From a virus, in IMG/VR virus record IMGVR_UViG_3300047170_000049, positions 62,001 to 126,000 of that record: a stretch of DNA of 64,000 nucleotides. One strand, 5' to 3'. Shown here piece after piece: positions 31,562-40,454 of this stretch. Under the pieces are notes generated by a model. It saw only the letters and a list, made by a program, of their open reading frames with translations. It searched no databases and was not told where the DNA came from. A program made the translations under genes and the position numbers. Position 1 is the first letter of the stretch; each line of letters starts with the position of its first letter.

Positions 31562-32514
31562 ACGCCTTCCTTTAATTCTTCATTGATGTCAGCTACTTCA
31601 AACACATATTTATGAAGCGCATCTGAAATGGAGTCTGACTTTTCTAAATCAATTTTTTTGCCTGAGACTTGTTTAATATTAGGAATTATCTTTGCTTTGC
31701 CGATAAGGTCTTGGTGACGGTCGATGAAGTTGTTGTAAAACTCTTGCGTCCCGCTTACGACGATACGAATATCATCTTTCAAAAAGTTTAACCCGTCTAA
31801 GTGAATAGCCGTGTCAGAATCAACCTCTAAAGTGCGGTACGTTTTAACAAAGGGGTCTGTGCAATACTTTTCAAAGGTTCTAGTTTCGGTATCAAGAATC
31901 CAGATGAATTTAGACTGGTTAGCTTCACCAGCGGTCACTGCGCGAGGCGTACCAATATATGTTACGCCGTCAATGACCTGGTGTGAATGGATATGTCCAG
32001 ACACAATGAAGGATTGTGGAATAAGCTTTTGGTCTAAACCATCTGGCGCGTAGAAGCCGTTTTCATATTTGGACCCATCAAATGTTTGATGGCAAAGTAG
32101 GATAGCATCTGCAGGAATGCCTTTGCATACTTCGATGAACTTTTCTTTATCTGCAATAAATGGTACGCCCCACACGCCGTCAAATAATTTCGTGGCCTTA
32201 ACTACAGGGGTGCAATACCCCTCAAGGGTAAGGGACACGGCATTTAACGAATCATTAGTGGGGCCGACCATATCGTGATTACCAACTAAAACGACTGGCA
32301 CATCTTGTTGTGTTCCAGCAATACGTTCTAAGTTATTTTTATAAAATGAAATGACTTCTTGCTGAAGGATACGATGCGTATGAAACAGGTCGCCCATTAA
32401 AATGGTGCCATCAACATCACCAGCATGTAACTCGGCTAAGTCGAAAATCTTTCCCAAGTCGATTAGATTGTTTGGCTGCCCATGGGGGTCGCCTATTAAA
32501 AGTAACTTGCTCAT
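31507..32514 (-). CDS. Mre11/SbcD/gp47-like nuclease subunit
   Basis: 335 aa. Phosphoesterase blocks in order: IGDPHG, MGDLFHTH, VVLVGNHD, LLCHQTF and VSGHIHSHQ, then a C-terminal cap. This is the layout of T4 gp47 and SbcD. The partner Rad50-like ATPase is encoded on the other strand at 40719-42539. Role: processing of DNA ends in recombination-dependent replication. Confidence 0.85.
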   Translation of the reverse strand: MSKLLLIGDPHGQPNNLIDLGKIFDLAELHAGDVDGTILMGDLFHTHRILQQEVISFYKNNLERIAGTQQDVPVVLVGNHDMVGPTNDSLNAVSLTLEGYCTPVVKATKLFDGVWGVPFIADKEKFIEVCKGIPADAILLCHQTFDGSKYENGFYAPDGLDQKLIPQSFIVSGHIHSHQVIDGVTYIGTPRAVTAGEANQSKFIWILDTETRTFEKYCTDPFVKTYRTLEVDSDTAIHLDGLNFLKDDIRIVVSGTQEFYNNFIDRHQDLIGKAKIIPNIKQVSGKKIDLEKSDSISDALHKYVFEVADINEELKEGVWNKLQQVIPQMLNKSGR

Positions 32515-32792
32515 TTTCTATCCACTAATACGACAAACATCTCAGGGAGAATGATGCACTTTTGGCTATCGAATTCAAAAATGTTTTTAACTGCAGCATG
32601 TGAGCTTACGTCGGAAGCCCTAACGTACACGACATCGCCAGCATCGAATTGCTTAGACTTAGCTAATACTTTAGTACCGATAAGTGCATTAGAAATCTTA
32701 TCATCTTGAACCCAACCACGACTGGGAGTAGCTTTTTCTTTATTAAAAACGAGTGGTTCAACCATTACTTGGTCATTAACTGTTAGAAACAC
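32511..32792 (-). CDS. GroES-like co-chaperonin
   Basis: 93 aa, GTG start with AAGGGAG 7 nt upstream. Fits a GroES ring subunit: first strand VNDQVMVEPL, a flexible stretch at about 16-36 in the place of the mobile loop, KVLAKSKQFDAGDVVYV (cf. GroES GDxVxF), and the closing strands KCIILPEMFVVLVDR. Length matches GroES (about 95 aa) rather than T4 gp31 (about 110). Expected to cap the phage GroEL encoded at 38464. Confidence 0.8.
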   Translation of the reverse strand: MFLTVNDQVMVEPLVFNKEKATPSRGWVQDDKISNALIGTKVLAKSKQFDAGDVVYVRASDVSSHAAVKNIFEFDSQKCIILPEMFVVLVDRK

Positions 32793-33772
32793 GTCTTAAC
32801 TCCCTTAAGTTTTAAAACCTTCTGTTCGATGACATTAAGCTTGTCTAAGTTACTATATAGCACATTTAGTAGTTCATTCGACTCAGTATTTACATGGGGG
32901 TTGACGAATTCTGAGTTAGGGTCTGCAGTGTAATCCCCAAGTAACTCATCTGCATCTTCCGTATTAAGTGGCTGGTCTAAGCTAGAATACTTAGTGGCTT
33001 CTACCAGTTCATCGACTTCTTTTTCAGTTAATTCAAGAATTTCAGCTATTTCTTTATTTCTTAAGTCAGGCCGAGTTTGTTTAAGCTTACGAATCTTATA
33101 AAGCTTCTTTTGATTATGCAGGCCAATGGTGGCAGAGGAAGGTGAAAAAGAATTTGCTATCAAATTTGCTAGCATACGTCCAATGGCCATGGCGTGGAAG
33201 CTTGATGAGTTTTCATCTAATACATATTTATCTACGGCCAAAACTAATGCCTCATTTGAAAGCTGCAGTATGTCGCCAAACTCAGAGTACCCCTTATAGG
33301 ATGACTTAGTGAACACCTTGGCACGGTTAAGAGCAAGGTGGAGATACTTGTTGATGATTTCTTCACGGGCAACTTTAATCTTCTCGTATAGGGCATGGAG
33401 GCGCTTATGTGGCCTTGTAACGTTCTGCACGGCAAATAATACGAACTTGTAATTAATTGGAACAGCGTACATCAATTGAGGCTTACGTTTAGAAATTGCT
33501 TCGCCAACAGTCGCCGTAAAGGTATCCTCACGGCCACGAAAGTAAGCGCGAGCCATCTTGATACCACCTTTAGTGTGGTTAATCTTCTCTATGAACTTAT
33601 CATAAACACGTTTACCATCGGCGGTGGTCTTAAGCTTCTTTGAGAACGCTATCTCCAATCCATTGAGCTTAACGAACATAGCTTCAGTATCCGTATCTGG
33701 AAGCTTCTTCAATTCTGCATTAAGCTCTTTTATGTAAATATGCACGACGTTGCTAGAGTCTTTGTCTTCCAT
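32783..33772 (-). CDS. Phage sigma factor lacking region 4.2
   Basis: 329 aa. Region 2-like segment at 139-210: FGDILQLSNEALVLAVDKY is the core-binding helix pattern and SFHAMAIGRMLANLI the -10-recognition area. An HTH-like stretch at 239-262 and SLDQPLNTEDADEL match region 3 and its linker. Region 4 begins (LNVIEQKVLKLKGV) but the protein ends at 329, before the -35-binding helix. T4 gp55 also lacks a normal region 4. The N-terminal 135 residues are unassigned. A good candidate reader of the late-type motif. Confidence 0.75.
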   Translation of the reverse strand: MEDKDSSNVVHIYIKELNAELKKLPDTDTEAMFVKLNGLEIAFSKKLKTTADGKRVYDKFIEKINHTKGGIKMARAYFRGREDTFTATVGEAISKRKPQLMYAVPINYKFVLFAVQNVTRPHKRLHALYEKIKVAREEIINKYLHLALNRAKVFTKSSYKGYSEFGDILQLSNEALVLAVDKYVLDENSSSFHAMAIGRMLANLIANSFSPSSATIGLHNQKKLYKIRKLKQTRPDLRNKEIAEILELTEKEVDELVEATKYSSLDQPLNTEDADELLGDYTADPNSEFVNPHVNTESNELLNVLYSNLDKLNVIEQKVLKLKGVKTCF

Positions 33773-35235
33773 TACGATAGCCTTTGTTGTTTCGTAGATG
33801 CGATTTCTAAAAATTGAACTTCGCCAACATCTTGGTAATACCCAATTCTAATATTGGCATGACGATAGAGTAGGGGCACATTGATAATACGGAAATCTAT
33901 AATCTTACAATCCTTCTTGCCTGATGCAGGGTCAAGACGGGTGGAACGGCCAATGGCACCTTGTTTGACCTTAGTGCCTGCCTTGTTAGCCTTCCACGAA
34001 ATCGTTAATTGCAGTGGTTTAAAATTAGTTCCAGTGGACACCGCTGAAGTCCCAACCACGCACATAATCTTACCTTCGTTAAAGTCCTTAACTATTTGGT
34101 GGATTTCTTTATCCCCACCATGGGCGAAAGTGTAGGGCACTTTCATATGTGGGCCTAAGAGTCTTTCTTGCTCATATTCGTCAATCAGTATTAACGTAGG
34201 CTTGCCATTGTTCACGGCTTGCGCTGCACACTGAGCCACCAAACGAATGACGGCGGGGTTCTTATAGAGATGCTCTTGGTTAGCTTTTAATACGTTAGTG
34301 CCAGTGTACTTACTGGGAGATTCAACGTCAAAAATTAAGGTCGAGAGTTTGGCTAGGTAGCCCTCTTTAATACCATCTTGAATTGTTTTTTCATAAACCT
34401 TCTTACCAATGATTCCTTCTAGTAGAAGGTCTGTGCCATCGTTACGCTCCTGGGTGGCAGAGAGAAACCAACGGTAAGGACAGTGACCAAGCAAGTCCAA
34501 TGAGAACTTAGCGAAAAGGTCAGCGCCTAGGGTGTGGGATTCGTCCGAAATGAATACTTGGTACTTTTTAAATTCTTCTATTAGGTCTTTATGCTCAACA
34601 TTTGCCAAAGACTTACCGATACAGATTAAGAAATGCTTGCCTACTTCTTTTTTGCCATCACCATATAAGCCAACGTATTTCTTGCCAAACGCTTTGAGGG
34701 TATCGTCGTAGATTTGACGGGCAATGGAAGCTGATGGGGTTACAATTACCGTGGGTAAACCCACTCGTTTTAGTAGGAGGGTTACAATGTAGCTCTTACC
34801 TAATCCCGTTGCCAGTTCAGCATGGGAATGAGGGTTGTTTACAAAGTGCTCTACAGTAACTTCTTGATAGTCATATGGGGTTAACGTGGGGGCAATGTTC
34901 CAAGGTAAATCTTTAAAATCAGGATATTCAACTTGGTTAGTGATTGATGTAGAAAATCTTTGACGTAAGTCATCAGCTACTCCAGATAGGGTGTAGAACC
35001 CTTTACCGTCCGTATGTAAAAGGGTTGACACCAATTGGTCTTCTAATTCTTTAATCTTCCTATTGACGTAATCCGTTCCATAGCGTTGCGCCAAATAGAA
35101 ATTTTTCTTTAGGTTCTTAATTTGATAAGCAATACTGGAATTCTTGTAAGATAAATACTTCTGTAGGCCCTTAAGCTCTGACTCATTTGGGTCGATAATT
35201 CTTAACTTAGTAGGCGATTCCAGTATGAATTGCAT
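33772..35235 (-). CDS. SF2 DNA helicase, UvsW-like
   Basis: 487 aa. Motif I LATGLGKS (141-148), motif Ia TPSAS, motif II ISDESH (231-234), motif III SATQ, and motif VI QGAIGRSTR. Two RecA-like domains with about 120 unassigned N-terminal residues. This resembles T4 UvsW and related helicases that remodel forks, D-loops or R-loops. Shares a base with the sigma-factor gene. Confidence 0.9.
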   Translation of the reverse strand: MQFILESPTKLRIIDPNESELKGLQKYLSYKNSSIAYQIKNLKKNFYLAQRYGTDYVNRKIKELEDQLVSTLLHTDGKGFYTLSGVADDLRQRFSTSITNQVEYPDFKDLPWNIAPTLTPYDYQEVTVEHFVNNPHSHAELATGLGKSYIVTLLLKRVGLPTVIVTPSASIARQIYDDTLKAFGKKYVGLYGDGKKEVGKHFLICIGKSLANVEHKDLIEEFKKYQVFISDESHTLGADLFAKFSLDLLGHCPYRWFLSATQERNDGTDLLLEGIIGKKVYEKTIQDGIKEGYLAKLSTLIFDVESPSKYTGTNVLKANQEHLYKNPAVIRLVAQCAAQAVNNGKPTLILIDEYEQERLLGPHMKVPYTFAHGGDKEIHQIVKDFNEGKIMCVVGTSAVSTGTNFKPLQLTISWKANKAGTKVKQGAIGRSTRLDPASGKKDCKIIDFRIINVPLLYRHANIRIGYYQDVGEVQFLEIASTKQQRLS

Positions 35236-35660
35236 TAGATAGTCTTCTCACGAACTTGACGGAGTTTAAGACGTAAGGGTGAGTTTTCATCAACCACTTG
35301 TTCTAATACCGTTTTAAGCTGGTCATAGTTCTGGGCTGCACCAGGAATGATAACTGAGGGCTTGCCGTCAATTAAGATAATGGTGCGTGGAATTGAGTCG
35401 ATACGAAACGCTGCCGTGAATGCAGGGTTCTTGTCGATGTCGAGCTTGTAGAATTTAATTTGAGTAAATTCTTTTTCAGCTTGCTCAACTAAGGGTGAGA
35501 ATGCCTTACAGGGTCCACACCATTCAGCGTAGGCATCAATAAAGATAATACCCTTTGAGCCAACCAACTTAGCTTTAACATCTGCTTCATTAAGTTGTTC
35601 TACTGCAAAGGCATTGACGCCCAGAAGTAGCATTGTTGCTAATACGAGTTTCTTAAACAT
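35235..35660 (-). CDS. Exported thioredoxin-like protein
   Basis: 141 aa. Signal peptide of about 19 residues (MFKKLVLATMLLLGVNAFA), then a thioredoxin fold with AEWCGPCK (C48, C51) and the cis-proline block SIPRTI. A redox-active thioredoxin placed in the periplasm by a phage is unusual; it may reduce or repair disulfides in exported phage or host proteins. C-terminal 20 residues are basic. Confidence 0.85.
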   Translation of the reverse strand: MFKKLVLATMLLLGVNAFAVEQLNEADVKAKLVGSKGIIFIDAYAEWCGPCKAFSPLVEQAEKEFTQIKFYKLDIDKNPAFTAAFRIDSIPRTIILIDGKPSVIIPGAAQNYDQLKTVLEQVVDENSPLRLKLRQVREKTI

Positions 35661-36195
35661 TTTGTTCTCCTTTGGCTACTTGAGCCATCAATTCCTGAGC
35701 TTTTTCTAAGGAAGCTCCAGTAAAAATAGTTCCTACAATTGGTTGACGATAAAATATTAATGTTTCCGTCTTTTCTTTGTCATTCACCACACGCTTAATC
35801 CAGCTTGAATCTAATACGGCGAATTTTTTGTAGCCATTGTCATCGGATAGTTCCACGATGTGGGTAGGATTCATGAAATCCATTAATGCCTGAACAACAA
35901 GCTCTTCGATATATTCTTGAACCGTAGTGCCAAGTTTAGCTAGGTCAACATGCCGTGCATTGTACTCTACTTCTTTCTTATCTAAATGAATGGATTGTTG
36001 TCTCAAAATAGAACCTGCACGCTTGTAATACGAAATATCACTCAACTCATTATCAAACGATGCGGGGCTTGCGCTTATGTGCATATTATAATCGACGAAA
36101 GCGTCACTAGTTGGCTTAATTTCAAACTCAGGTAGCTCCGATACCACATCGACAGGTACGGGAAAGGTCGTAGAATCAATTACTTTTGCGCTCAT
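35653..36195 (-). CDS. Unknown 180-aa protein
   Basis: Acidic, soluble, mixed alpha/beta; a helix with TTVQEYIEELVVQALMDF in the middle and FAVLDSSWIKRVV after it. Overlaps neighbours by 8 and 20 nt. No motif recognised. Confidence 0.65.
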   Translation of the reverse strand: MSAKVIDSTTFPVPVDVVSELPEFEIKPTSDAFVDYNMHISASPASFDNELSDISYYKRAGSILRQQSIHLDKKEVEYNARHVDLAKLGTTVQEYIEELVVQALMDFMNPTHIVELSDDNGYKKFAVLDSSWIKRVVNDKEKTETLIFYRQPIVGTIFTGASLEKAQELMAQVAKGEQNV

Positions 36196-36430
36196 TTGAC
36201 ATACTCACTTCTGTAGAAAAGGTTAAAGTTTTTAAAAAATAATCGGCTGCTTTATTACTCAATTCATGAATGTCTAAGTCAACAGCACTGAGGGCACGTT
36301 TCACGTCTTCTGGGAATTTATCTTGGAAAGCCATTGCTATGTTAGCTTGCCAAACCATTCTATATTCTGGGTCTGATAACATTGCTTTAGAGATGGTATC
36401 AATTGCTTCTGCTATCTTACTATCGTTCAT
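36176..36430 (-). CDS. Unknown small helical protein
   Basis: 84 aa, nearly all helix, acidic, no membrane segment. Coupled to the nuclease-like gene by a 4-nt overlap. Function unknown. Confidence 0.65.
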   Translation of the reverse strand: MNDSKIAEAIDTISKAMLSDPEYRMVWQANIAMAFQDKFPEDVKRALSAVDLDIHELSNKAADYFLKTLTFSTEVSMSNERKSN

Positions 36431-36942
36431 TTAACTAATACCGCATGTTTTTTAAGAACAGTAATTGGAATGGCATAACCATCAGTCCAATAGCCTTCGT
36501 TAGGAATGGACTTGATTGGAGGGTTGTGCTTCTCAACATAAGCTTTAACCGTATTAATTAATACGGCATTTTCAAACATATAATAATTACCCGTAATAGC
36601 CGACATGAAAACATAAAGGTCAGTCTTAACTGGGTAAGAGTCGGCTTTCCAAGGCCCACCCCAAGTCTTTGTACGATTATTGCTATACACTTCTACAAAT
36701 AAATTTGGGGAAGTCTTATCTTCTTTGGAGTAAGACCCACCTTCGACGTATTTATAATCCTCACCTTTAACTTCAACAAGTTTTGTGCCGATACCAGGCA
36801 AAGTGATTTTAAAGTCGGGTCGTGAGTGCCAGTTTTCATCTAACTTATTTAAGTTAATCGCATTAGGGAATGCCGCCTGAAACATAGCTTCAGCGCGGTC
36901 ACCAACTTTTTGCTGTGCTTTAAAACCGTAAGTATCTACCAT
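36427..36942 (-). CDS. PD-(D/E)xK nuclease-like protein
   Basis: 171 aa. VGDRAEAMF (E17), RPDFKI (D43) and KLVEVKGED (E57-x-K59) are arranged as in restriction-endonuclease-like folds. Gly/Trp-rich loop after it. May cut or resolve DNA; target unknown. In the second position of a unit driven by the motif at 37201-37226. Confidence 0.7.
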   Translation of the reverse strand: MVDTYGFKAQQKVGDRAEAMFQAAFPNAINLNKLDENWHSRPDFKITLPGIGTKLVEVKGEDYKYVEGGSYSKEDKTSPNLFVEVYSNNRTKTWGGPWKADSYPVKTDLYVFMSAITGNYYMFENAVLINTVKAYVEKHNPPIKSIPNEGYWTDGYAIPITVLKKHAVLVK

Positions 36943-37184
36943 GAGAAAGATTTAACTCTGTTAAGAAGTTGTGTGACTTGCTTTAGAGACCATGAATTAG
37001 TTGGAGTAGAGCCGCTATTTGCACACTCAGCTAAATTCTTAAAGTGGGCGATAACGAATTGACGGTATTTATACAAGTCATCACTGATGACGTTTATAAT
37101 ATCTTGCTTCCCATCTACTTCACGTTTGAGCCAATACACTTGGCTACGCAATTCTTTAAGTTGTTGGTCTTTATTTTTTTTCAT
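36936..37184 (-). CDS. Small coiled-coil protein
   Basis: 82 aa. Residues 1-50 form a charged coiled coil, then NSWSLKQVTQLLNRV. First gene of a unit with an extended -10 promoter 17 nt upstream of its ATG and TAGGAGT as ribosome site. No family recognised. Confidence 0.65.
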   Translation of the reverse strand: MKKNKDQQLKELRSQVYWLKREVDGKQDIINVISDDLYKYRQFVIAHFKNLAECANSGSTPTNSWSLKQVTQLLNRVKSFSW

Positions 37185-37200
37185 GCCAATACTCCTAATG

Positions 37201-37226
37201 TCTATATATCACTTATTTCCCTAAAA
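37201..37226 (-). promoter_or_regulatory. Shared extended -10 promoter, copy A
   Basis: Minus strand: TTTTAGGGAAATAAG then TGATATATAGA. The same block (TTTTAG, A/T-rich spacer, AAGTGATATA) recurs at 38393, 45130 and 48815. TG-A-TATATA is an extended -10. Confidence 0.7.
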
Positions 37227-37238
37227 TGCGTAATTTAA

Positions 37239-38318
37239 TTAAGCACTTGCAAGAACTTTATTTTTTACAAGGAATTCAACTACTTGCTCAGATGTCATTG
37301 GTTGGATAGGGATGGACTTGATATTGTCTGCAGACCAATGAATCATATCGCCCTTACTGACTAAAAATGCGACAGGACCTTTAGTACCTGACACATATTT
37401 AGACACGGGAATAAACCCATGAGTTATCGCAAAGCCAAATTGACCATCAATTACGCAGGGATGGGTGTCGCCCATATTGGTGCAATCAATGGCGTGAACA
37501 GGTGGTGGAGATGAAGGTAGGTTAAATTGCTTAACAAATTCTTTGATGTTGATTTTATCATCAGGTTGTTCCATGAGGAAAGAACGTAATAAGGCTACAG
37601 AGCGTTCTGATAATTCAATACCGTTATCGAACTTAGCGTACATATCTTTTACACGACGAGTATTCTCTTCAGATAGCTTCATAGTTAGTAGGAGTTTAAA
37701 CACAGCCCTCAACTTCTCGGCCTCGGACTCTTTTGTATGTACGGATACTAGTTCCTGGTTTGCTGGTTTGCTAATTTTCTTATTTGTTGATTTGCTAGTT
37801 TGCTTATTAGCTGCGTCCGTCATACGGTCCGAGATAGGGTCCGCGATACGGTCCGAGCTTAAAAACTTATGGATTCTAGCTAGTTGCCCGTTCTTGTCAG
37901 AATCACCTAAAAGTTCGAGGATTGCGGCGTCTTTAACTTCCCAAACTATGACATTATGACCCTTCTTATTTTTGACAATTTCAAACTCTTGGAACAAACC
38001 CAATCGCACGCAATAACTTACAAACTCAGACCAGTCATCGTTCGCTAAACCAACACCTGGATTCCAATTCTTATCATCTTTAAGAGCTTGCCTGAATTGG
38101 TCACGGTGCAAAAGAAAGTAATGCGCACCTTGGTTTAGGATACAATTAGTAAGTGTGATAGCTCTTTTGACATTCAACGTGTCTTGGATGTGGTCTTGGT
38201 AGCCAGTTCTTAAAAACAGTTCTTTTGGAAGCTTTGGTCTTTCAGGAAGTAATAACGGGGATTGCAGTATTAGTAATTCTTGACGGGCGTTTTGGATTCG
38301 TTCTGATAAAAATGACAT
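37239..38318 (-). CDS. Unknown 359-aa protein, first gene of leftward unit
   Basis: N-terminal part (about 30-145) is a winged-helix-like domain with GLANDDWSEFVSYCVRLGLFQEF; then a Ser/Lys/Asn linker with short repeats (DNA-level repeats near 37760-37855), and a folded C-terminal domain ending in a predicted helix. Layout resembles replication-initiator or regulator proteins, but no family is recognised. Confidence 0.6.
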   Translation of the reverse strand: MSFLSERIQNARQELLILQSPLLLPERPKLPKELFLRTGYQDHIQDTLNVKRAITLTNCILNQGAHYFLLHRDQFRQALKDDKNWNPGVGLANDDWSEFVSYCVRLGLFQEFEIVKNKKGHNVIVWEVKDAAILELLGDSDKNGQLARIHKFLSSDRIADPISDRMTDAANKQTSKSTNKKISKPANQELVSVHTKESEAEKLRAVFKLLLTMKLSEENTRRVKDMYAKFDNGIELSERSVALLRSFLMEQPDDKINIKEFVKQFNLPSSPPPVHAIDCTNMGDTHPCVIDGQFGFAITHGFIPVSKYVSGTKGPVAFLVSKGDMIHWSADNIKSIPIQPMTSEQVVEFLVKNKVLASA

Positions 38319-38347
38319 TCAACTAACTCCTTCTTGTGTATTACCAA

Positions 38348-38361
38348 ATCCTATACCACAA
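38348..38361 (-). promoter_or_regulatory. Extended -10 promoter, leftward
   Basis: Minus strand TTGTGGTATAGGAT, containing TG-G-TATAGG, about 30 nt before the ATG at 38318. Divergent from copy B at 38393. Confidence 0.5.
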
Positions 38362-38392
38362 TTAAGTTAACTATTTTGATTATTTTTTTAAG

Positions 38393-38420
38393 TTTTGTAG
38401 ATAAAAGGTGATATAACAGA
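38393..38420 (+). promoter_or_regulatory. Shared extended -10 promoter, copy B
   Basis: TTTTGTAGATAAAAGG then TGATATAACAGA, ahead of groEL (ATG 38464). Matches copies A, C and D over the TTTTAG-like block and GTGATATA. Confidence 0.7.
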
Positions 38421-38463
38421 ACTAGACGGTATCCCTTTTAAATTTACTTAGGAGTTATCTAGC

Positions 38464-40278
38464 ATGTATAAACAACACGTCAAGGCTAAAACAGCCGCAA
38501 AATCCATTACTTATGAAGGCTCACAACTCAAACACATCGTTCTAGACACTCTGCAAAGAGCTAGTAAGTTGGTTGGTTCAACACTTGGACCAAATGGAAA
38601 ACTCGTATTAATTGAAAGACAAGAAGACATGCCACCTTTCGTTACGAAAGATGGTATTACCGTTTTCAACTCCATGGCCTTCACTAATTCGACGGCCCAG
38701 GCCGTATTAGAAGCGGCACGCGATAGTAGTAGTAAAACGAATGTAGAGGCAGGAGATGGAACCACTACAGCTACTATCCTTGCCGCTGGCCTGATAAAAC
38801 ATGGTTTTGACTTCCTAGGGCAGAATCCTAGGCTTTCAACCCAGAAAGTAATGCGTGAGCTTGAGCAAGCCTACGAAGAGCTTATAGTGCCCTTCGTGCG
38901 CGATAATGCACTTAAGATTACTAACGAGAACTCACAAGACCTTTTAAAGAAGGTAGCCCTTATCTCAACCAATAATGACGCTGATATGGCCAAGGCCGTG
39001 ACCGATTGCTTCGCACAAGTAGGCCACAACGGTAACGTGACTATTGTTGAAGCTACTGGTTCTGGAGGCTTTGAAGTTGAGAAGATTGAAGGCTTACCTA
39101 TCGCCCGTGGGTTTGAAGACTCATGCGGTCGTTTCGTAGAAGAATTCATTAATGACCGTGGGCATTATCGAACGATGTTGGATAAACCTAAGTTCATTCT
39201 TTACAATGGTCGCTTAAATGACATAACTCCTTTAATTCCCGTATTAGATAAGATTGGTCAAGCAGCTTACCCTGTAGATGAAACTGGTCGTATTATCGTG
39301 GACGCTCAACGCTTTAATGAAAATATCGTATTAGTTGCACATGACTTTAGCGAACGCGTATTAGCCGTATTAGCTCAAAACTTCCGTAACCCTGGAACTA
39401 TTAATGTAGTTCCTCTAAAGACTCCAATGTCAATGCAGACTAATTCTCAGTCCCACTTCCTACAAGACGTGGCGGCTTTCGTAGGGGCTAAAGTGTTTGA
39501 CCCACTCTCTAACCCTTTAGAGAATGCACAACTTGCAGACCTTGGCTTAGAGACAATGCACTCATTTGAATTCAACCGTTATAAGTCAACCATCTTAGGT
39601 GACCCCGATGAGCTTCTAATCATTGCCCGTAGCGAAGAGCTTCAAATCCAATCTCAAAACGCAGCTTCTTCTATGGACAAGGAACTCTTCAATGAGCGTC
39701 AAGCCCTACTTACAGGTGGTATTGCCCGACTTAAAGTCATGGGCTCATCTGAAGCTGAACTTAAAGAGAAGCGTCACCGTGTGGAAGATGCAGTATGTGC
39801 AATCAAAGGTGCGCTTAAAGACGGTGTTCTCCCTGGATGTGCTAAGACCCTTATCTCTCTAAGACAACAAATCAAGGGTAGTGAATATTCTCCAGCGGTT
39901 AAGTACATCATGCGTAACGCATTCATTGAACCCTTCTATAGAATCTTTGCTAATGCAGAAATTCCAACTGAAGAGGTCCATGAGATTTTTAATGACGTTA
40001 TGAAAGACCAGCAATTCATGACCACCTACGATGCCCTCAATTCTAAAGTTGGAAATGCAATTGAACTAGGTATTATTGACTCAGCCTCAGCCGTATTATG
40101 CGCAATCAAAAATAGTCTATCGGTCGCTAAAATGTTAATGGGACTTAGCGGGATTGTGGTATTTAGTAGAGATATGGAAACTGAGATTGATAACGCCAAA
40201 ACTCTCACCGCTGAAGAGCGTGCAATCCAAGAAGCAGTTGCTCAACGCGAAAAAGAAGATTACGAACCGAGGTCATAA
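38464..40278 (+). CDS. GroEL-like chaperonin
   Basis: 604 aa versus about 548 for bacterial GroEL. Nucleotide site AGDGTTTA (D98) and LGPNGK are intact, as is the ELKEKRHRVEDA block with the hydrolysis-linked Asp. The usual PGGG near the C-terminal equatorial domain is PGCA, and the GGM-repeat tail is replaced by a charged end EKEDYEPRS. The apical domain is divergent, so substrate and co-chaperonin specificity probably changed. It works with the GroES-like protein at 32511-32792. Likely folds capsid or other phage proteins. Confidence 0.95.
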   Translation: MYKQHVKAKTAAKSITYEGSQLKHIVLDTLQRASKLVGSTLGPNGKLVLIERQEDMPPFVTKDGITVFNSMAFTNSTAQAVLEAARDSSSKTNVEAGDGTTTATILAAGLIKHGFDFLGQNPRLSTQKVMRELEQAYEELIVPFVRDNALKITNENSQDLLKKVALISTNNDADMAKAVTDCFAQVGHNGNVTIVEATGSGGFEVEKIEGLPIARGFEDSCGRFVEEFINDRGHYRTMLDKPKFILYNGRLNDITPLIPVLDKIGQAAYPVDETGRIIVDAQRFNENIVLVAHDFSERVLAVLAQNFRNPGTINVVPLKTPMSMQTNSQSHFLQDVAAFVGAKVFDPLSNPLENAQLADLGLETMHSFEFNRYKSTILGDPDELLIIARSEELQIQSQNAASSMDKELFNERQALLTGGIARLKVMGSSEAELKEKRHRVEDAVCAIKGALKDGVLPGCAKTLISLRQQIKGSEYSPAVKYIMRNAFIEPFYRIFANAEIPTEEVHEIFNDVMKDQQFMTTYDALNSKVGNAIELGIIDSASAVLCAIKNSLSVAKMLMGLSGIVVFSRDMETEIDNAKTLTAEERAIQEAVAQREKEDYEPRS

Positions 40279-40454
40279 TGGACGATACGTTTTTATTCTA
40301 TTTAACCTTAATAAATTTGCAAGTGTGGCTCACTTATAAACCACACCTATCATTTAATGTTAATGGTGATTTTCATTGGATATTGCTATCCGTGGGTTGG
40401 TTTGGCTTTGCAATTAGAAAGCCTTCACCCCTTAGAAAGGATATTCAGTGTTAG
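40278..40454 (+). CDS. 58-aa hydrophobic protein
   Basis: Starts at ATG 40278, overlapping the groEL stop (TAATG), and runs 58 codons to TAG at 40454, overlapping the next gene by 7 nt. Aromatic and hydrophobic (FLFYLTLINLQVWLTY; WILLSVGWFGFAI), probably one membrane span near the C-terminus with a basic end. Function unknown. Tight fit between neighbours supports it as a real gene. Confidence 0.6.
   Translation: MDDTFLFYLTLINLQVWLTYKPHLSFNVNGDFHWILLSVGWFGFAIRKPSPLRKDIQC

Noticed and set aside
37741-37860. Short DNA repeats in the 359-aa gene that might be a CRISPR array or iteron cluster
   Set aside because: Repeats are irregular, a few bases to about 12 nt long, in frame, and encode a low-complexity linker; there are no regular spacers.
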